Origin: Pseudomonas sp. MYb327 | GTDB lineage: Bacteria > Pseudomonadota > Gammaproteobacteria > Pseudomonadales > Pseudomonadaceae | Length of the DNA stretch: 64,000 bases | NCBI RefSeq assembly: GCF_040438925.1 | Contig: NZ_CP159258.1 | Location: forward strand, 1,440,001 to 1,504,000 | Reading direction: 5' to 3' | Shown: in pieces, positions 45,165-54,344 of the stretch | Layout of the letters: each line of letters starts with the position of its first letter | How positions within the stretch are numbered: the first letter of the stretch is position 1 | Program-made: the position numbers and the translations under genes | The notes under the pieces: model-generated | The model's database searches: none | What the model was told of the DNA's origin: nothing | Seen by the model: the letters and a program-made list of their open reading frames with translations, nothing else

Positions 45165-46005
45165 CGCCGTTCCAGACCATCGAAAGTTCGGACAACACGA
45201 TGTCGAACGGTGGGTCGTCGGCGCGCAACTGGCTGCTGCCATCGATCAACGCGCACGCCGCGTAATCCGGGACCGAGGCCAGCATGTCAGTGCCTGCGAT
45301 CAATGCGCGCAAACCCGCGAACTGCGGCACCGCCAGAACCACCCGACGCGAGCGGCCGATACGCGCCAGATCATTGTCGATGGCGCCGCTCAAATCTCCG
45401 GAAAACGACACCAGCGCGTGGGGCCGATCGCAAAATTCATCCAGGGTCAGCGGGCCGGGGCGATCATCGCCGCGCAGCACCTTGACGCTCAGATCGCGCA
45501 ATTTCTTGCGCTTGGCATTGGCCGGCAGATCCGTGGTGTAACTGATCCCGACGGAAATCTCCCCGCTGGCCAGCATCGACGACATCAGCAAATAATTGAC
45601 CCGCCGCACCACCACCACAACGTTCTGCGCCTCTTCGCGGATCTGCTTGAGCAAGGGCGGAAACAGGCCGAACTCGGCGTCGTCGGACAGACCAATGCGA
45701 AACACATCGCGGCTGGTGGAGGGGTCGAAGTCCTTGGCCCGGCTTACCGCGCCGGAAATGGTATCCATCGCCGGCTGCAACTCCTTGAGAATCACCATCG
45801 CCCGTGGGGTCGGCTCCAGCACGCGGCCATTGCGCACCAGCAGCGGGTCATCGAATAAATCGCGCAACCGGGCGAGTGCCGCACTGACGGCGGGCTGGCC
45901 GAGGAACAGCTTTTCCCCGGCGCGGGTCAGGTTCTTTTCGAACATCAGGGTCTCGAAAATCACCAACAGATTCATGTCCACACGGCGCAGGTCGTTGCGG
46001 TTCAT
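45085..46005 (-). CDS. LysR-family regulator (paralogue of 2770)
   Basis: A 306-aa regulator with an N-terminal HTH (MNLLVIFETLMFEKNLTRAGEKLFLGQPAVSAALARLR) and an effector-binding domain. Its first 55 residues and general architecture mirror the LysR gene at 2770-3744. The start at ATG 46005 is the family start; the open frame upstream of it is rejected. It overlaps the DinB gene by 80 bp tail-to-tail. The target is unknown. Confidence 0.9.
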   Translation of the reverse strand: MNRNDLRRVDMNLLVIFETLMFEKNLTRAGEKLFLGQPAVSAALARLRDLFDDPLLVRNGRVLEPTPRAMVILKELQPAMDTISGAVSRAKDFDPSTSRDVFRIGLSDDAEFGLFPPLLKQIREEAQNVVVVVRRVNYLLMSSMLASGEISVGISYTTDLPANAKRKKLRDLSVKVLRGDDRPGPLTLDEFCDRPHALVSFSGDLSGAIDNDLARIGRSRRVVLAVPQFAGLRALIAGTDMLASVPDYAACALIDGSSQLRADDPPFDIVLSELSMVWNGVNDNDPAERWLRSKIAAHMSAPLPGH

Positions 46006-46054
46006 GACGGCGTACTCGCTGGAGTTCGGGGTCTTTGAAGTAAAGCACCAAACT

Positions 46055-46203
46055 TGTGGCGAGGGAGCTTGTCGGATCGCCGCGCCGTCCCGCTCGGCTG
46101 CGCAGCAGTCGTAAACCCTGCATGCGCGGTGTGGCTGAAAGACTGCGGATTCAGAGCTTGGGGCCGCTGCGCGACCCAGCGGGAGCAAGCTCTCTCGCCA
46201 CAG
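46055..46203. repeat. Pair of 'GAGGGAGC' repeats (one degenerate)
   Basis: A degenerate arm near 46058 (GTGGCGAGGGAGCTTG) and an inverted copy ending at 46203 (GGGAGCAAGCTCTCTCGCCA) flank about 110 bp between two same-strand LysR genes. Confidence 0.75.
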
Positions 46204-46207
46204 GGGT

Positions 46208-47104
46208 TCAGTCAGCCGAGTCTGGTTCGGTCAGCACCTTCCTGAACGTCTCTACCAACGGCCGCAGATTGATCCGGTGCCACGCTGCCCACAGGGGTCG
46301 GGTGAGGGAAATCCATGGCACTTCTCGCAGCACCACGCCCGGCGGTGCGTTGCGGCTCAGGCCTTTCTGAATCATGGCGATGCCCAGTCCCGAGGCCACC
46401 AACGCCATTGCGGTGAAGGGGCCGGTGGCTTCCATGCGGATGTCCGGGGTGAAACCGGCGCGGATGCAGGCGCTGACGAAGTCTTCGCGGCGGGTGGCAT
46501 TGTGGTGTTGCACGCCGATCCACTCCTGATCGGCGAGGTCTGCCGGGGTCAATGTCGACTGGTTCGCCAGTGGATGCTCTGAAGGCAATGCCAGCAACAT
46601 CGGATCGTCCAGCACCTGGAAACCGAGCAGGTCGGGGTCGTCGTCTGTCGGTGGTTCACTGACCAGGGCGATATCCAGACTACGCTGGCGTAGACCTTCG
46701 AGTTGTTCGGTGGAGCTCAGGTTGTACAGCGCGACGTGCACGTTCGGCCGGTCGCAGCGCAGCACTCGCAAGGCATTGGGCAAGACACCGGCGTGCATGG
46801 CGTTCTCGATGTAGCCAATGCACAAGCCGCCTTCTTCGCCGCGACCGAGGCGTTTGCCGAGGGATTCCAGACGACTGGCGTGGGTCAGCAGCGCGCGGGT
46901 TTCTGCGAGGAAAGTCTGTCCGTCGCGGGTCAGGCGGATGCGTTGCTGGCTGCGTTCGAACAGGCTCAGGCCCAGGCGTTCTTCGAGCTGGGCGATCTGC
47001 CGGCTCAGGGGCGACTGGGAAATGTGCAGGCGTTCGGCCGCGCGACCGACGTGTTCTTCCTCGGCGACGGCGACGAAGTAGCGCAATTGGCGGATGTCGA
47101 TCAT
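46208..47104 (-). CDS. LysR-family regulator
   Basis: A 298-aa LysR protein of a subgroup different from the other two here: MIDIRQLRYFVAVAEEEHVGRAAERLHISQSPLSRQIAQLEERLG is its HTH. The ATG at 47104 is the family start. It is divergent from an aldo/keto reductase operon and is the obvious candidate regulator of it. Confidence 0.92.
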   Translation of the reverse strand: MIDIRQLRYFVAVAEEEHVGRAAERLHISQSPLSRQIAQLEERLGLSLFERSQQRIRLTRDGQTFLAETRALLTHASRLESLGKRLGRGEEGGLCIGYIENAMHAGVLPNALRVLRCDRPNVHVALYNLSSTEQLEGLRQRSLDIALVSEPPTDDDPDLLGFQVLDDPMLLALPSEHPLANQSTLTPADLADQEWIGVQHHNATRREDFVSACIRAGFTPDIRMEATGPFTAMALVASGLGIAMIQKGLSRNAPPGVVLREVPWISLTRPLWAAWHRINLRPLVETFRKVLTEPDSAD

Positions 47105-47203
47105 GTCAGACCTCAAGGGACTCAAGTGCTGCGCATTATGTCTTGGACGGTCCGATCATCGCAATCTAGGATTTGCCCATCGGTAAGACAAATCACCGTT
47201 TGT

Positions 47204-47294
47204 TGTAGGAGCCGGCTTGCTGGCGATCGCGTTGAAACAGTCGCCCCAGGTATGGCCTGGTAAATCGCTATCGCCAGCAAGTCGGCTCCTACAG
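47204..47294. repeat. REPIN between LysR and the AKR operon
   Basis: Inverted REP pair TAGGAGCCGGCTTGCTGGCG and CGCCAGCAAGTCGGCTCCTA, in the divergent promoter region of the LysR gene and the AKR-SDR-SRPBCC operon. It ends 28 bp before the first start codon. Confidence 0.85.
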
Positions 47295-47322
47295 GTAATC
47301 AGACATTTGGGAGGTATTTTCC

Positions 47323-48339
47323 ATGAGCTTGAAAGACAAACTGCCTGGCGCGCTGGGTTTCGGCACTGCACCATTGGGTAACATGTTCCGCGCCATTCCT
47401 GAGGAAGAGGCACAAGCCACTGTGCATGCGGCCTGGGACGCCGGCGTGCGTTTCTTCGATACCGCGCCGTTCTACGGTTCGGGTCTGTCGGAAATCCGCC
47501 TCGGCGCTGCGCTGTCTCGCTACAACCGCGATGACTACGTGCTGAGCAGCAAGGTCGGCCGAGTGATTCTCGACGAAGTCGAAGACGCCGCCGCCCGGGA
47601 TCTGGGCGAGAAGAGCGGGGTGTTCGAACACGGTCGCCCGAACAAGATTGTCAACGACTACAGCGCCGACGCGACCCTGCGTTCAATTGAAGACAGCCTC
47701 AAGCGCCTGCAAACCGATCGCCTGGACATCGTCTGGGTTCATGACATCGCCCAGGATTTCTATGGCGATCAATGGCTGGAGTATTTCAACCAGGCGCGAA
47801 CCGGTGCTTTCAAGGTGCTGACCCGCTTGCGTGAAGAGGGCGTGATCAAGGGCTGGGGCCTGGGCGTGAACAAAGTCGAACCCTGCGAATTGACCCTCGA
47901 TCTGAGCGAAGCGCAACCGGACGGTTTTCTGCTGGCGGGTCGCTACACTCTTCTCGACCATGACCGCGCCTTGCAACGTTTGATGGACGCGGCCCTGGCA
48001 CAAAATGTCGAGATCGTGGTCGGCGGCCCTTACAGTTCGGGCATCCTGGCCGGTGGTGCGCACTTCGAATACCAGAAGGCCAGCCCGGCGATCATCGACA
48101 AAGTCGAGCAGATCAAACGTATCGCGGCTGCCCATGGCGTTGATATCAAAGCCGCTGCGTTGCAGTTCTCGTTGGCAAATCCGGCCGTGGCGGCGGTGAT
48201 TCCAGGTTCCAGCCGCCCGGAGCGAATTGCCGAAGATGTTGCCGCGTTGTCGGCGGTGATTCCCGCAGCCTTCTGGCAGGCGATGCGTGAAGCGAAGCTG
48301 GTCTCCGAGCGCGCGCCGTTGCCGATCATTGGAGCTTAA
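47323..48339 (+). CDS. Aldo/keto reductase (aldose dehydrogenase-like)
   Basis: A 338-aa AKR-fold enzyme. The catalytic tetrad region is visible: Asp in FFDTAPFYGSGLSE with the catalytic Tyr, and Lys in SSKVGR. The length (about 340 rather than 280) and the RLGAALSRYNRDDYVLSSKVGR and VPGSSRPERI segments are like D-threo-aldose/L-fucose dehydrogenases. A GGGAGG site precedes ATG 47323. It starts a three-gene operon, with LysR divergent; the SDR start follows after 2 bp. Confidence 0.92.
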   Translation: MSLKDKLPGALGFGTAPLGNMFRAIPEEEAQATVHAAWDAGVRFFDTAPFYGSGLSEIRLGAALSRYNRDDYVLSSKVGRVILDEVEDAAARDLGEKSGVFEHGRPNKIVNDYSADATLRSIEDSLKRLQTDRLDIVWVHDIAQDFYGDQWLEYFNQARTGAFKVLTRLREEGVIKGWGLGVNKVEPCELTLDLSEAQPDGFLLAGRYTLLDHDRALQRLMDAALAQNVEIVVGGPYSSGILAGGAHFEYQKASPAIIDKVEQIKRIAAAHGVDIKAAALQFSLANPAVAAVIPGSSRPERIAEDVAALSAVIPAAFWQAMREAKLVSERAPLPIIGA

Positions 48340-48341
48340 AC

Positions 48342-49139
48342 ATGAAAATTGATCTGAGTGGAAAACTGGCGATTGTCAGCGGCAGCACCGCGGGCATTGG
48401 TTTGGGCATCAGCAAGGCACTGGCCGAATCCGGCGCCACGGTGGTGGTGATCGGCCGCGAAACGGCCAAGGTCGAGCAGGCGCTGGCGACCATCCGCGAG
48501 CAAGTGCCCGGCGCTCAATTGCGCGGGCTGACAGCCGACCTCGGTACAGCTGAAGGCGCGGAAAAATTGTTCGCAGCCGAACCACGGGCCGACATCCTGG
48601 TGAACAACCTGGGGATCTACAACGCGGTGGATTTCTTCGACACGCCCGATAGCGAGTGGACGCGCTTCTATGAGGTCAACGTGATCTCCGGTGTGCGGTT
48701 GTCTCGGCATTACGTGCCGGACATGATCAAGCAGGGCTGGGGGCGAGTGATTTTCCTGTCCTCGGAATCCGGCATCGCCATCCCGGCGGACATGCTCAAT
48801 TATGGCGTGACCAAAAGCGCCAACCTGGCGGTGTCCCACGGACTGGCCAAACGGCTGGCGGGCACCGGGGTGACGGTCAATTCGATCCTGCCCGGTCCGA
48901 CCTTGACTGACGGCGTGGAGTCGATGCTCAAGGACGCGATTGCCAAGTCCGGTCGCAGTCTCCAGGAGGAAGCCGACGCCTTCGTACGCGAGGCCCGGCC
49001 AACCTCGATCATCCAGCGCGTGGCGAATGTCGAGGAAGTGGCGAACCTGGTGGCCTACATCGCTTCGCCGTTATCCTCGGCCACCACGGGCGCTGCTTTA
49101 CGAGTCGACGGCGGTGTTGTCGACAGCATGGCCATCTGA
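48342..49139 (+). CDS. SDR-family oxidoreductase
   Basis: A 265-aa short-chain dehydrogenase. The motifs are SGSTAGIGLGIS near the N-terminus, NNLGIYN, and the catalytic Ser with YGVTKSA (YxxxK). It starts 2 bp after the AKR gene and precedes the SRPBCC gene by 29 bp, so the three enzymes are likely a degradation or detoxification module under the divergent LysR. Confidence 0.92.
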   Translation: MKIDLSGKLAIVSGSTAGIGLGISKALAESGATVVVIGRETAKVEQALATIREQVPGAQLRGLTADLGTAEGAEKLFAAEPRADILVNNLGIYNAVDFFDTPDSEWTRFYEVNVISGVRLSRHYVPDMIKQGWGRVIFLSSESGIAIPADMLNYGVTKSANLAVSHGLAKRLAGTGVTVNSILPGPTLTDGVESMLKDAIAKSGRSLQEEADAFVREARPTSIIQRVANVEEVANLVAYIASPLSSATTGAALRVDGGVVDSMAI

Positions 49140-49168
49140 ATCTGATTAATTGAGAGAGAGAGCGTCAC

Positions 49169-49579
49169 ATGGCAACTGCATCAGCATTCATCGACATCCC
49201 GGCCTCGGCGGATCGGGTCTGGCAATTGATCGGCGGCTTCAACTCGCTGCCGGAATGGCTGCCGTTCATTCCCAAGAGCGAACTGAGCGAAGGCGGGCGC
49301 GTGCGTAGCTTGCGAACGGAGGATGGTTCGCAAGTGATCGAGCGTTTGCAAACGTTCGACAACGCCGCCAAAACCTACAGCTACTCGATTTTGCAGGCAC
49401 CGTTTCCGGCGACCGAATACCTGGCGACGATCAAGGTTGAAGCGCAGGGCGAGGGGGCTCGGGTTACATGGTCCGGCCGGTTTGAACCGGTAGGTGTGAG
49501 TAACGAGGAAGTAGAGGCGTTGTTTACCGGAATATACCAGGGTGGCCTCGAGGCCCTGCGGGCCAATTACCCGGATTGA
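49169..49579 (+). CDS. SRPBCC-family (START/polyketide cyclase-like) protein
   Basis: A 136-aa START-fold protein: MATASAFIDIPASADRVWQLIGGFNSLPEWLP is the family start, and GLEALRANY ends the C-terminal helix. It binds hydrophobic ligands in a cavity. A purine-rich GAGAGAGAG site precedes the ATG. Third gene of the AKR-SDR-SRPBCC operon. Confidence 0.9.
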   Translation: MATASAFIDIPASADRVWQLIGGFNSLPEWLPFIPKSELSEGGRVRSLRTEDGSQVIERLQTFDNAAKTYSYSILQAPFPATEYLATIKVEAQGEGARVTWSGRFEPVGVSNEEVEALFTGIYQGGLEALRANYPD

Positions 49580-49584
49580 CCATT

Positions 49585-49803
49585 TGTAGGAGCCGGCGTG
49601 CTGGCGATGGGGCCATTGAACCCTGCGCTAACCTTCAGGCCGCCATCGCTGGCAAGCCAGCTCCTACAGGTATCTGCAGCACACATGAATCTGTATACGC
49701 CATCAATCTTTTGTAGGAGCTGGCTTGCCAGCGATGGCGGGGTGTCAGGCACCTGCGATGTTGGATGTGCCGGCCTCATCGCTGGCAAGCCGGCTCCTAC
49801 AGG
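49585..49803. repeat. Two REPINs in tandem
   Basis: Four REP arms: pair 1 at 49585-49671 (GTAGGAGCCGGCGTGCTGGC and GGCAAGCCAGCTCCTACAGG) and pair 2 at 49711-49803 (GTAGGAGCTGGCTTGCCAGC and GGCAAGCCGGCTCCTACAGG). They occupy the whole space between the convergent SRPBCC and histidine-kinase genes. Confidence 0.88.
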
Positions 49804-49830
49804 CTTATAGGGTGACCTGCAGGATGATCT

Positions 49831-51225
49831 TCAGGCGGGAGTAATCAAACGCTGCTGACAATCCAGCACCAACAGTGCTCCCCCCAATTCGCTGCTGCCC
49901 AACTCCAACGTAAAGCCGTGTAGGCTGACAATCGCTGCGACTATCGACAACCCCAATCCAAACCCGCTTTTCTGATTGCCCGCCTCGGCTCGATAGAAGC
50001 GCTGGAACACTGCCACGCGCTCGGCCTCCGGGATTCCGGGGCCGGAGTCGAGCACCTCGATGCGGGTGTGTCCGCCCTCATTGACCCCACGCAAAATCAC
50101 CTGGCCACCGGGCGGGGTGAATTTGATCGAGTTACTCAGCAGGTTGGCCACGGCTTCGAACAGCAATGCCCGATCACCATTCAGAGGCGGCAATGTCGAA
50201 GGCAACTGCAATTGAAAACTCAAGCCATCGTCTTCGGCCAACGGCAGATAAAACTCGTGCAATTCCTGCAGCAAAGGCACTGGGTCCAATTCCACGAATC
50301 CGGAGCGACGCTGGCGATCCTCCAGTTCTGAAATCCGCAGCAAGCCCCGAAACCGCGCCATCAGCGTATCGGCCTCGGCCAGCACCAGGTCCAGTTGCGC
50401 GGCCTCGGCCGAACCTTCGCCAGCCTGCTGTTGCATGCGATAGAGCTGCGCGCGCAATCGGGTCAGCGGCGTGCGCAAATCATGGGCGATGTTGTCGCAC
50501 ACGCCTTTGACTTCGTTCATCAAGCGCTCGATGCGTTCGAGCATGGCGTTGACGATGGCGGCGAGCATGTCCAGTTCATCGCGGCGGCTGGACAGCGGCA
50601 GGCGTTTGGTCAAGTCACCGGCGACGATGGCTTCGGCGCTGGCCTGGATCCCGCGGATTCGCCGCAATGGACGCCGGCGCAGCAAGTGCCAGCCAATGAT
50701 GCCGGGCAGGATGGTCAGGGTCACGCCCCAGAACAACGCATGCAGGATGATCCGGGTGACGGCAAACAACGAACCGTTATCGCGGACCAGCACTAACCAG
50801 CGACCGTCCTTGGTTTGGGTTGCCACCGCGTCACAGCTGTCAGCGGGCAAGGTCGGATCGTCTGAGTCGGCGCAATCGCGCAGCATGTGAATCTTGCCGT
50901 CCAACGGCAAGCCGCGGGGGATGTGGTCCAGAGCGCCGCTGAGGTAGCGATGCTGGTCATCGAACAGGCCATAGGCGTCGATGCCACGAATGTCGAAGGT
51001 CATGCTGACGGCGAGGGCGTCCACCAGTTGTTCGCCCTGAAAGCGCGAAAACAGATGCTGACGTTGCATCAGCGAGTGTTTGGCCAGGTTGTCCAGGTAG
51101 CCGGACACCTCGTAATACATGACCCCCATGAGAATCCCGCTCCATGCCACGAACAACGCACTGTAGAGCGCCAGCAAGCGGCTACTGGAAGAACGCCAGC
51201 CTTTAGACGGGTTCGGCAATGACAT
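49831..51225 (-). CDS. Sensor histidine kinase (OmpR-type pair)
   Basis: A 464-aa membrane sensor kinase. The first membrane segment is at about 15-35, a periplasmic sensor region of roughly 110 residues with three cysteines (RDCADSDD, DSCDAV) follows, then the second membrane segment, HAMP, HisKA with the phospho-acceptor in NIAHDLRTPLTRLR, and the ATPase with LSNSIKF (N), DSGPGIP (G1) and FGLGLSI (G2). It overlaps the upstream regulator by 23 bp. The signal is unknown. Confidence 0.92.
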   Translation of the reverse strand: MSLPNPSKGWRSSSSRLLALYSALFVAWSGILMGVMYYEVSGYLDNLAKHSLMQRQHLFSRFQGEQLVDALAVSMTFDIRGIDAYGLFDDQHRYLSGALDHIPRGLPLDGKIHMLRDCADSDDPTLPADSCDAVATQTKDGRWLVLVRDNGSLFAVTRIILHALFWGVTLTILPGIIGWHLLRRRPLRRIRGIQASAEAIVAGDLTKRLPLSSRRDELDMLAAIVNAMLERIERLMNEVKGVCDNIAHDLRTPLTRLRAQLYRMQQQAGEGSAEAAQLDLVLAEADTLMARFRGLLRISELEDRQRRSGFVELDPVPLLQELHEFYLPLAEDDGLSFQLQLPSTLPPLNGDRALLFEAVANLLSNSIKFTPPGGQVILRGVNEGGHTRIEVLDSGPGIPEAERVAVFQRFYRAEAGNQKSGFGLGLSIVAAIVSLHGFTLELGSSELGGALLVLDCQQRLITPA

Positions 51226-51886
51226 AACCCGAGCCTCGCACGGTTCGAATCAATGGGGCATTGCCAGGTGGGTCGATCTTTTTGCGCAGGCGGCCGATGT
51301 GGACGTCGATAAGGTTGGTGCCGGGGTCGAAGTGATAGCCCCAGACCTCTTCGAAAATCATCATCCGCGAAAGGATCTGCCCGGTGTTGCGCATGAGGAA
51401 TTCCAGCAGCTTGTATTCAGTCGGCAACAAGGTCAGCAATTCGCCATTGCGGCTGGCTTCGTGGCTGATCAGGTTCAGTTCAAGATCCGCCACCCGCAAC
51501 GTGGTGGCTTGCGCGGTGACGTTGCTCTGCCGGCGCAGCAGCACTTCGACCCGGGCGGCCATCTCGTCGGTGGCGAAGGGTTTGGTCAGGTAGTCGTCGC
51601 CGCCGGCACGCAGGCCGCGCACACGCTCATCGACGTCGGAGAGGGCGCTGATCATCAGGATCGGCGTCGCCACGCCCATGGTCCGCAGGGTGGTGACAAT
51701 CGCCAGGCCATCGAGCTCGGGCAACATGCGGTCGAGGGTGATCAAGTCATAGTTGCCACTGACCGCACGCTCCAGCCCCTCGCGGCCATTGTCGACCCAA
51801 TCGACGTCGAGGCCGTGGCTGCTCAGTTCGGCGACAATTTCCCGGGCGGTCACGGCGTCGTCTTCGATGGTCAAGATGCGGGTCAT
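51203..51886 (-). CDS. OmpR-family response regulator
   Basis: A 227-aa two-domain regulator: receiver (EDDAVT, phospho-acceptor Asp in LITLDRMLP, Lys in DDYLTKPF) and a winged-helix DNA-binding domain (LLPTEYKLLEFLMRNTGQILSRMMIFEEVW, then NLIDVHIGRLRKKID ... VRGSGYVI). It overlaps the histidine kinase by 23 bp, so they are one operon. The organisation resembles metal- or stress-sensing pairs, but no target can be named. Confidence 0.93.
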   Translation of the reverse strand: MTRILTIEDDAVTAREIVAELSSHGLDVDWVDNGREGLERAVSGNYDLITLDRMLPELDGLAIVTTLRTMGVATPILMISALSDVDERVRGLRAGGDDYLTKPFATDEMAARVEVLLRRQSNVTAQATTLRVADLELNLISHEASRNGELLTLLPTEYKLLEFLMRNTGQILSRMMIFEEVWGYHFDPGTNLIDVHIGRLRKKIDPPGNAPLIRTVRGSGYVIAEPV

Positions 51887-52177
51887 AGGGCTGGCCTGAT
51901 TAGGTGTTCACAACGTTGCGCAGCATTTTGCCAAGAAATGATCGCTGTCTTACTAAATAAAAGTTCATGGTTGGAGAAAAGCTCAGCAGTCGTCCCGATC
52001 AATGCAGAAAACCCGCTGAGCTTAGTGGTTTATTGCATATTGCATGGATCAGGGAAGTTCAAACTTTATAAGTCGTTGAAATAAAAGGATTTAATTTGAG
52101 CGCGCGACTGGCATGGTCACTGCAACCACTCATTCGAAGAAGTTGTAACACCATCTTTCTGCCTGGAGCGACAAACA

Positions 52178-53107
52178 ATGAATAGATCCTCTGATGGTTT
52201 CTATCCTGCGGTGGACGAAGCGAGCACGCTCTCAGGCGTGTCATGGGGGGCGATTTTCGCCGGGGCAGCCGCTGCAGCGGCGTTATCACTGATCCTTGTG
52301 CTGCTCGGGTTCGGCTTAGGATTTTCGGCGGTTTCGCCTTGGGCCAATGAGGGCGTCAGCGCCAAAGGCCTGGGCATTTCAACCATTGTCTGGTTGGCCG
52401 TGACACAAATCATTGCCTCAGGGGCCGGTGGTTATATCGCTGGGCGCCTGCGGGTTAAATGGGCGTACATGCATGGCGATGAAGTTTACTTCCGCGACAC
52501 CGCCCACGGGTTTCTTGCGTGGTGCGTTGCAACGTTGGTTACGGCGACGCTGGTGGCCGGTTCGGTCAGCAGCGTTGTCAGCGGTGGTGTGCAAGCCGGC
52601 GCACAAGTGGCCGGTGGCGCCGCCAGCGCCATGACCCAAGTGGCCGGTCAGGCTGCCGCCAATACCGATAGCGATCAGTACGGCTACTACATTGACAGCC
52701 TGTTTCGCGATGATCGTCCGGCCGCCGTCAGCGATGATGCTGCTCGAGGCACCGTGACGCGCATTTTCGCGCGCTCCCTGAGCGATGGTCAGCTGTCCGC
52801 TGAGGACCGCACCTACCTGGCCCAATTGGTGGCGCAACGGACCAATCTCACCCAAGCGGACGCGGAACGCCGTGTCGATGAAGTTTATGCCCGCACTCAA
52901 AAGGCTGTAGCCGACGCCAAACTGGCGGCCCAGCAAGCAGCTGATACCGCCGCAAAAGTTGCAGCATGGACCACGTTGTGGATGTTCGTTGCACTGCTAA
53001 TCGGCGCGTTTTTCGCCAGCTTCGCCGCGACTTTCGGTGGCCGTCGCCGGGATGCCGTGGTGTATCTGGAAACTGACAACTACGTCACCACCACCCCTGT
53101 TCGTTAA
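52178..53107 (+). CDS. Multi-pass membrane protein of unknown function (309 aa)
   Basis: A 309-aa membrane protein: an N-terminal hydrophobic glycine-rich segment (GAIFAGAAAAAALSLILVLLGFGLGFS), a second pair (IVWLAVTQIIASGAGGYIAGRL and FLAWCVATLVTATLVAGSVSSVV), an alpha-helical soluble loop of about 110 residues rich in Gln/Ala with coiled-coil character (KAVADAKLAAQQAADTAAKV) and a C-terminal segment (TTLWMFVALLIGAFFASFAATFGG). The GGAG site precedes the ATG. Similar proteins occur widely in pseudomonads without a defined role. It is followed 15 bp later by a 24-aa membrane peptide. Confidence 0.82.
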   Translation: MNRSSDGFYPAVDEASTLSGVSWGAIFAGAAAAAALSLILVLLGFGLGFSAVSPWANEGVSAKGLGISTIVWLAVTQIIASGAGGYIAGRLRVKWAYMHGDEVYFRDTAHGFLAWCVATLVTATLVAGSVSSVVSGGVQAGAQVAGGAASAMTQVAGQAAANTDSDQYGYYIDSLFRDDRPAAVSDDAARGTVTRIFARSLSDGQLSAEDRTYLAQLVAQRTNLTQADAERRVDEVYARTQKAVADAKLAAQQAADTAAKVAAWTTLWMFVALLIGAFFASFAATFGGRRRDAVVYLETDNYVTTTPVR

Positions 53108-53122
53108 TCCAGGAGAATCATC

Positions 53123-53197
53123 ATGCGTTCATTACTGCTGTTCTTTCTTGGTGTACCGATTCCGATCATCATCCTGATCGCCCTGTTCATGCATTGA
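53123..53197 (+). CDS. 24-aa membrane peptide
   Basis: A short frame: ATG 53123 with the strong site AGGAG seven bases upstream, 24 codons and a TGA at 53195-53197. The product MRSLLLFFLGVPIPIIILIALFMH is entirely hydrophobic, one membrane span with a Pro-containing middle. It follows the 309-aa membrane protein by 15 bp in the same direction and is probably cotranscribed. The very good ribosome site is the main reason to call it. Confidence 0.75.
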   Translation: MRSLLLFFLGVPIPIIILIALFMH

Positions 53198-53219
53198 TCG
53201 ACTGGGGCTGAGTCCCTCT

Positions 53220-53256
53220 GCCGCTTCTGCCTTTGGTAGAAGCGGCGTTTTTGTTT
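53220..53256 (+). terminator. Rho-independent terminator after the membrane operon
   Basis: Hairpin CCGCTTCTGCC-TTT-GGTAGAAGCGG followed by CGTTTTTGTTTT. It ends the two-gene transcript that began at 52178. Confidence 0.9.
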
Positions 53257-53290
53257 TGGGCATTGCCTATATACGGAATGTTACGCCGCC

Positions 53291-53354
53291 ATCGCGAGCA
53301 GGCTCGCTCCCACAGTTGACCGCATTCTCCTGTGGGAGCGAGCCTGCTCGCGAA
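53291..53354. repeat. REPIN of the 'GTGGGAGC' family
   Basis: Inverted pair CGCGAGCAGGCTCGCTCCCACA and TGTGGGAGCGAGCCTGCTCGCG with a short spacer, between the terminator and the GST gene. Confidence 0.88.
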
Positions 53355-53366
53355 GTGGGCAACACT

Positions 53367-53981
53367 TCATCCGTCAATCGGAGTACTCAAGAACTCCTCA
53401 AACCCTTCGGCATACGCAGTAAACGCGGCAATCCGCGGAAACTGCGCCCCTTCAACCTGATCCGGCACGACCAGATTTGTAAAGCTCCAGGCCACAGCAA
53501 GCGTTAGGCCATCTTGACCAATCGAGCCGTCGGTTTGCAGCGGCTGCGTTGCCAGCTCTCGTTCCAGCGCTGTATACGCCGCAGCCAGTTGGCCCTCGAC
53601 CCGTTCAACCCAGGGTTCGTATTGAATCTCCGCCGGTCGCAGGTTGCGCTCGTAATAAAGCTGCACCGACTTTTCGCTGGCCGCGAGTGCCAGGCCGATC
53701 AGGCGCAATGAACGCAGTCTTTGCTCGACACCCCTGGGCATCAGGCTGCGGCCAGGTTCGGCCAGTGCCTCCAGGTAGTCGATGATCAGTGTCGAATCCA
53801 TCAACACCTCACCGTCATCCAATATAAGAGTAGGTGCCTTGACCACCGGATTGATTTGCTGGAAGTGCTCGAAGTGTCTGAACACCGAAACCGATTCGTG
53901 CTCCAGCGCAAGGCCCAGGCGTTTGGCAGAAATGGCGACGCGTCGTACATAGGGCGAATCCAGCATGCCGATCAGCTTCAT
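53367..53981 (-). CDS. Glutathione S-transferase family protein
   Basis: A 204-aa GST. The N-terminal thioredoxin-like domain (about 1-80) has MKLIGMLDSPYVRRVAISAKRLG, the cis-proline KAPTLILDDG, and the glutathione-binding DSTLIIDYLE; the rest is the helical domain. The start lies at ATG 53981. It stands alone. The substrate is unknown. Confidence 0.9.
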   Translation of the reverse strand: MKLIGMLDSPYVRRVAISAKRLGLALEHESVSVFRHFEHFQQINPVVKAPTLILDDGEVLMDSTLIIDYLEALAEPGRSLMPRGVEQRLRSLRLIGLALAASEKSVQLYYERNLRPAEIQYEPWVERVEGQLAAAYTALERELATQPLQTDGSIGQDGLTLAVAWSFTNLVVPDQVEGAQFPRIAAFTAYAEGFEEFLSTPIDG

Positions 53982-54344
53982 TTAACCGCTCCTTTATATA
54001 GCCATTTCGGGAGGGACAACCTTAGCTGAGGTTGATTGACCTGCAAACGGCCTCGTCCTCCATAGCCGTTTGTCCTCTATATACCTGTGCTGGATTGAAT
54101 TTCTTGCTATAAACGCACTCCGATGACCGCCTGAATGCCTGCCATAGAGCATTTTCGAGGCTTTGTTGGACAAATTCGCTGACTTTTCGGTTGCTGAGGC
54201 CACAAGTCGGCCTTAGACTGCCGCCCCTCGTAAATTGAGTGCCGGGTGGCGCTTGGAACAAACTGCGCCTTTCCGATGGCCTGACCAGGTCCGCCGGAAC
54301 GCTCCCTAATTCGCCTTAATGCACGTTTTTTTATAGAGATATCA

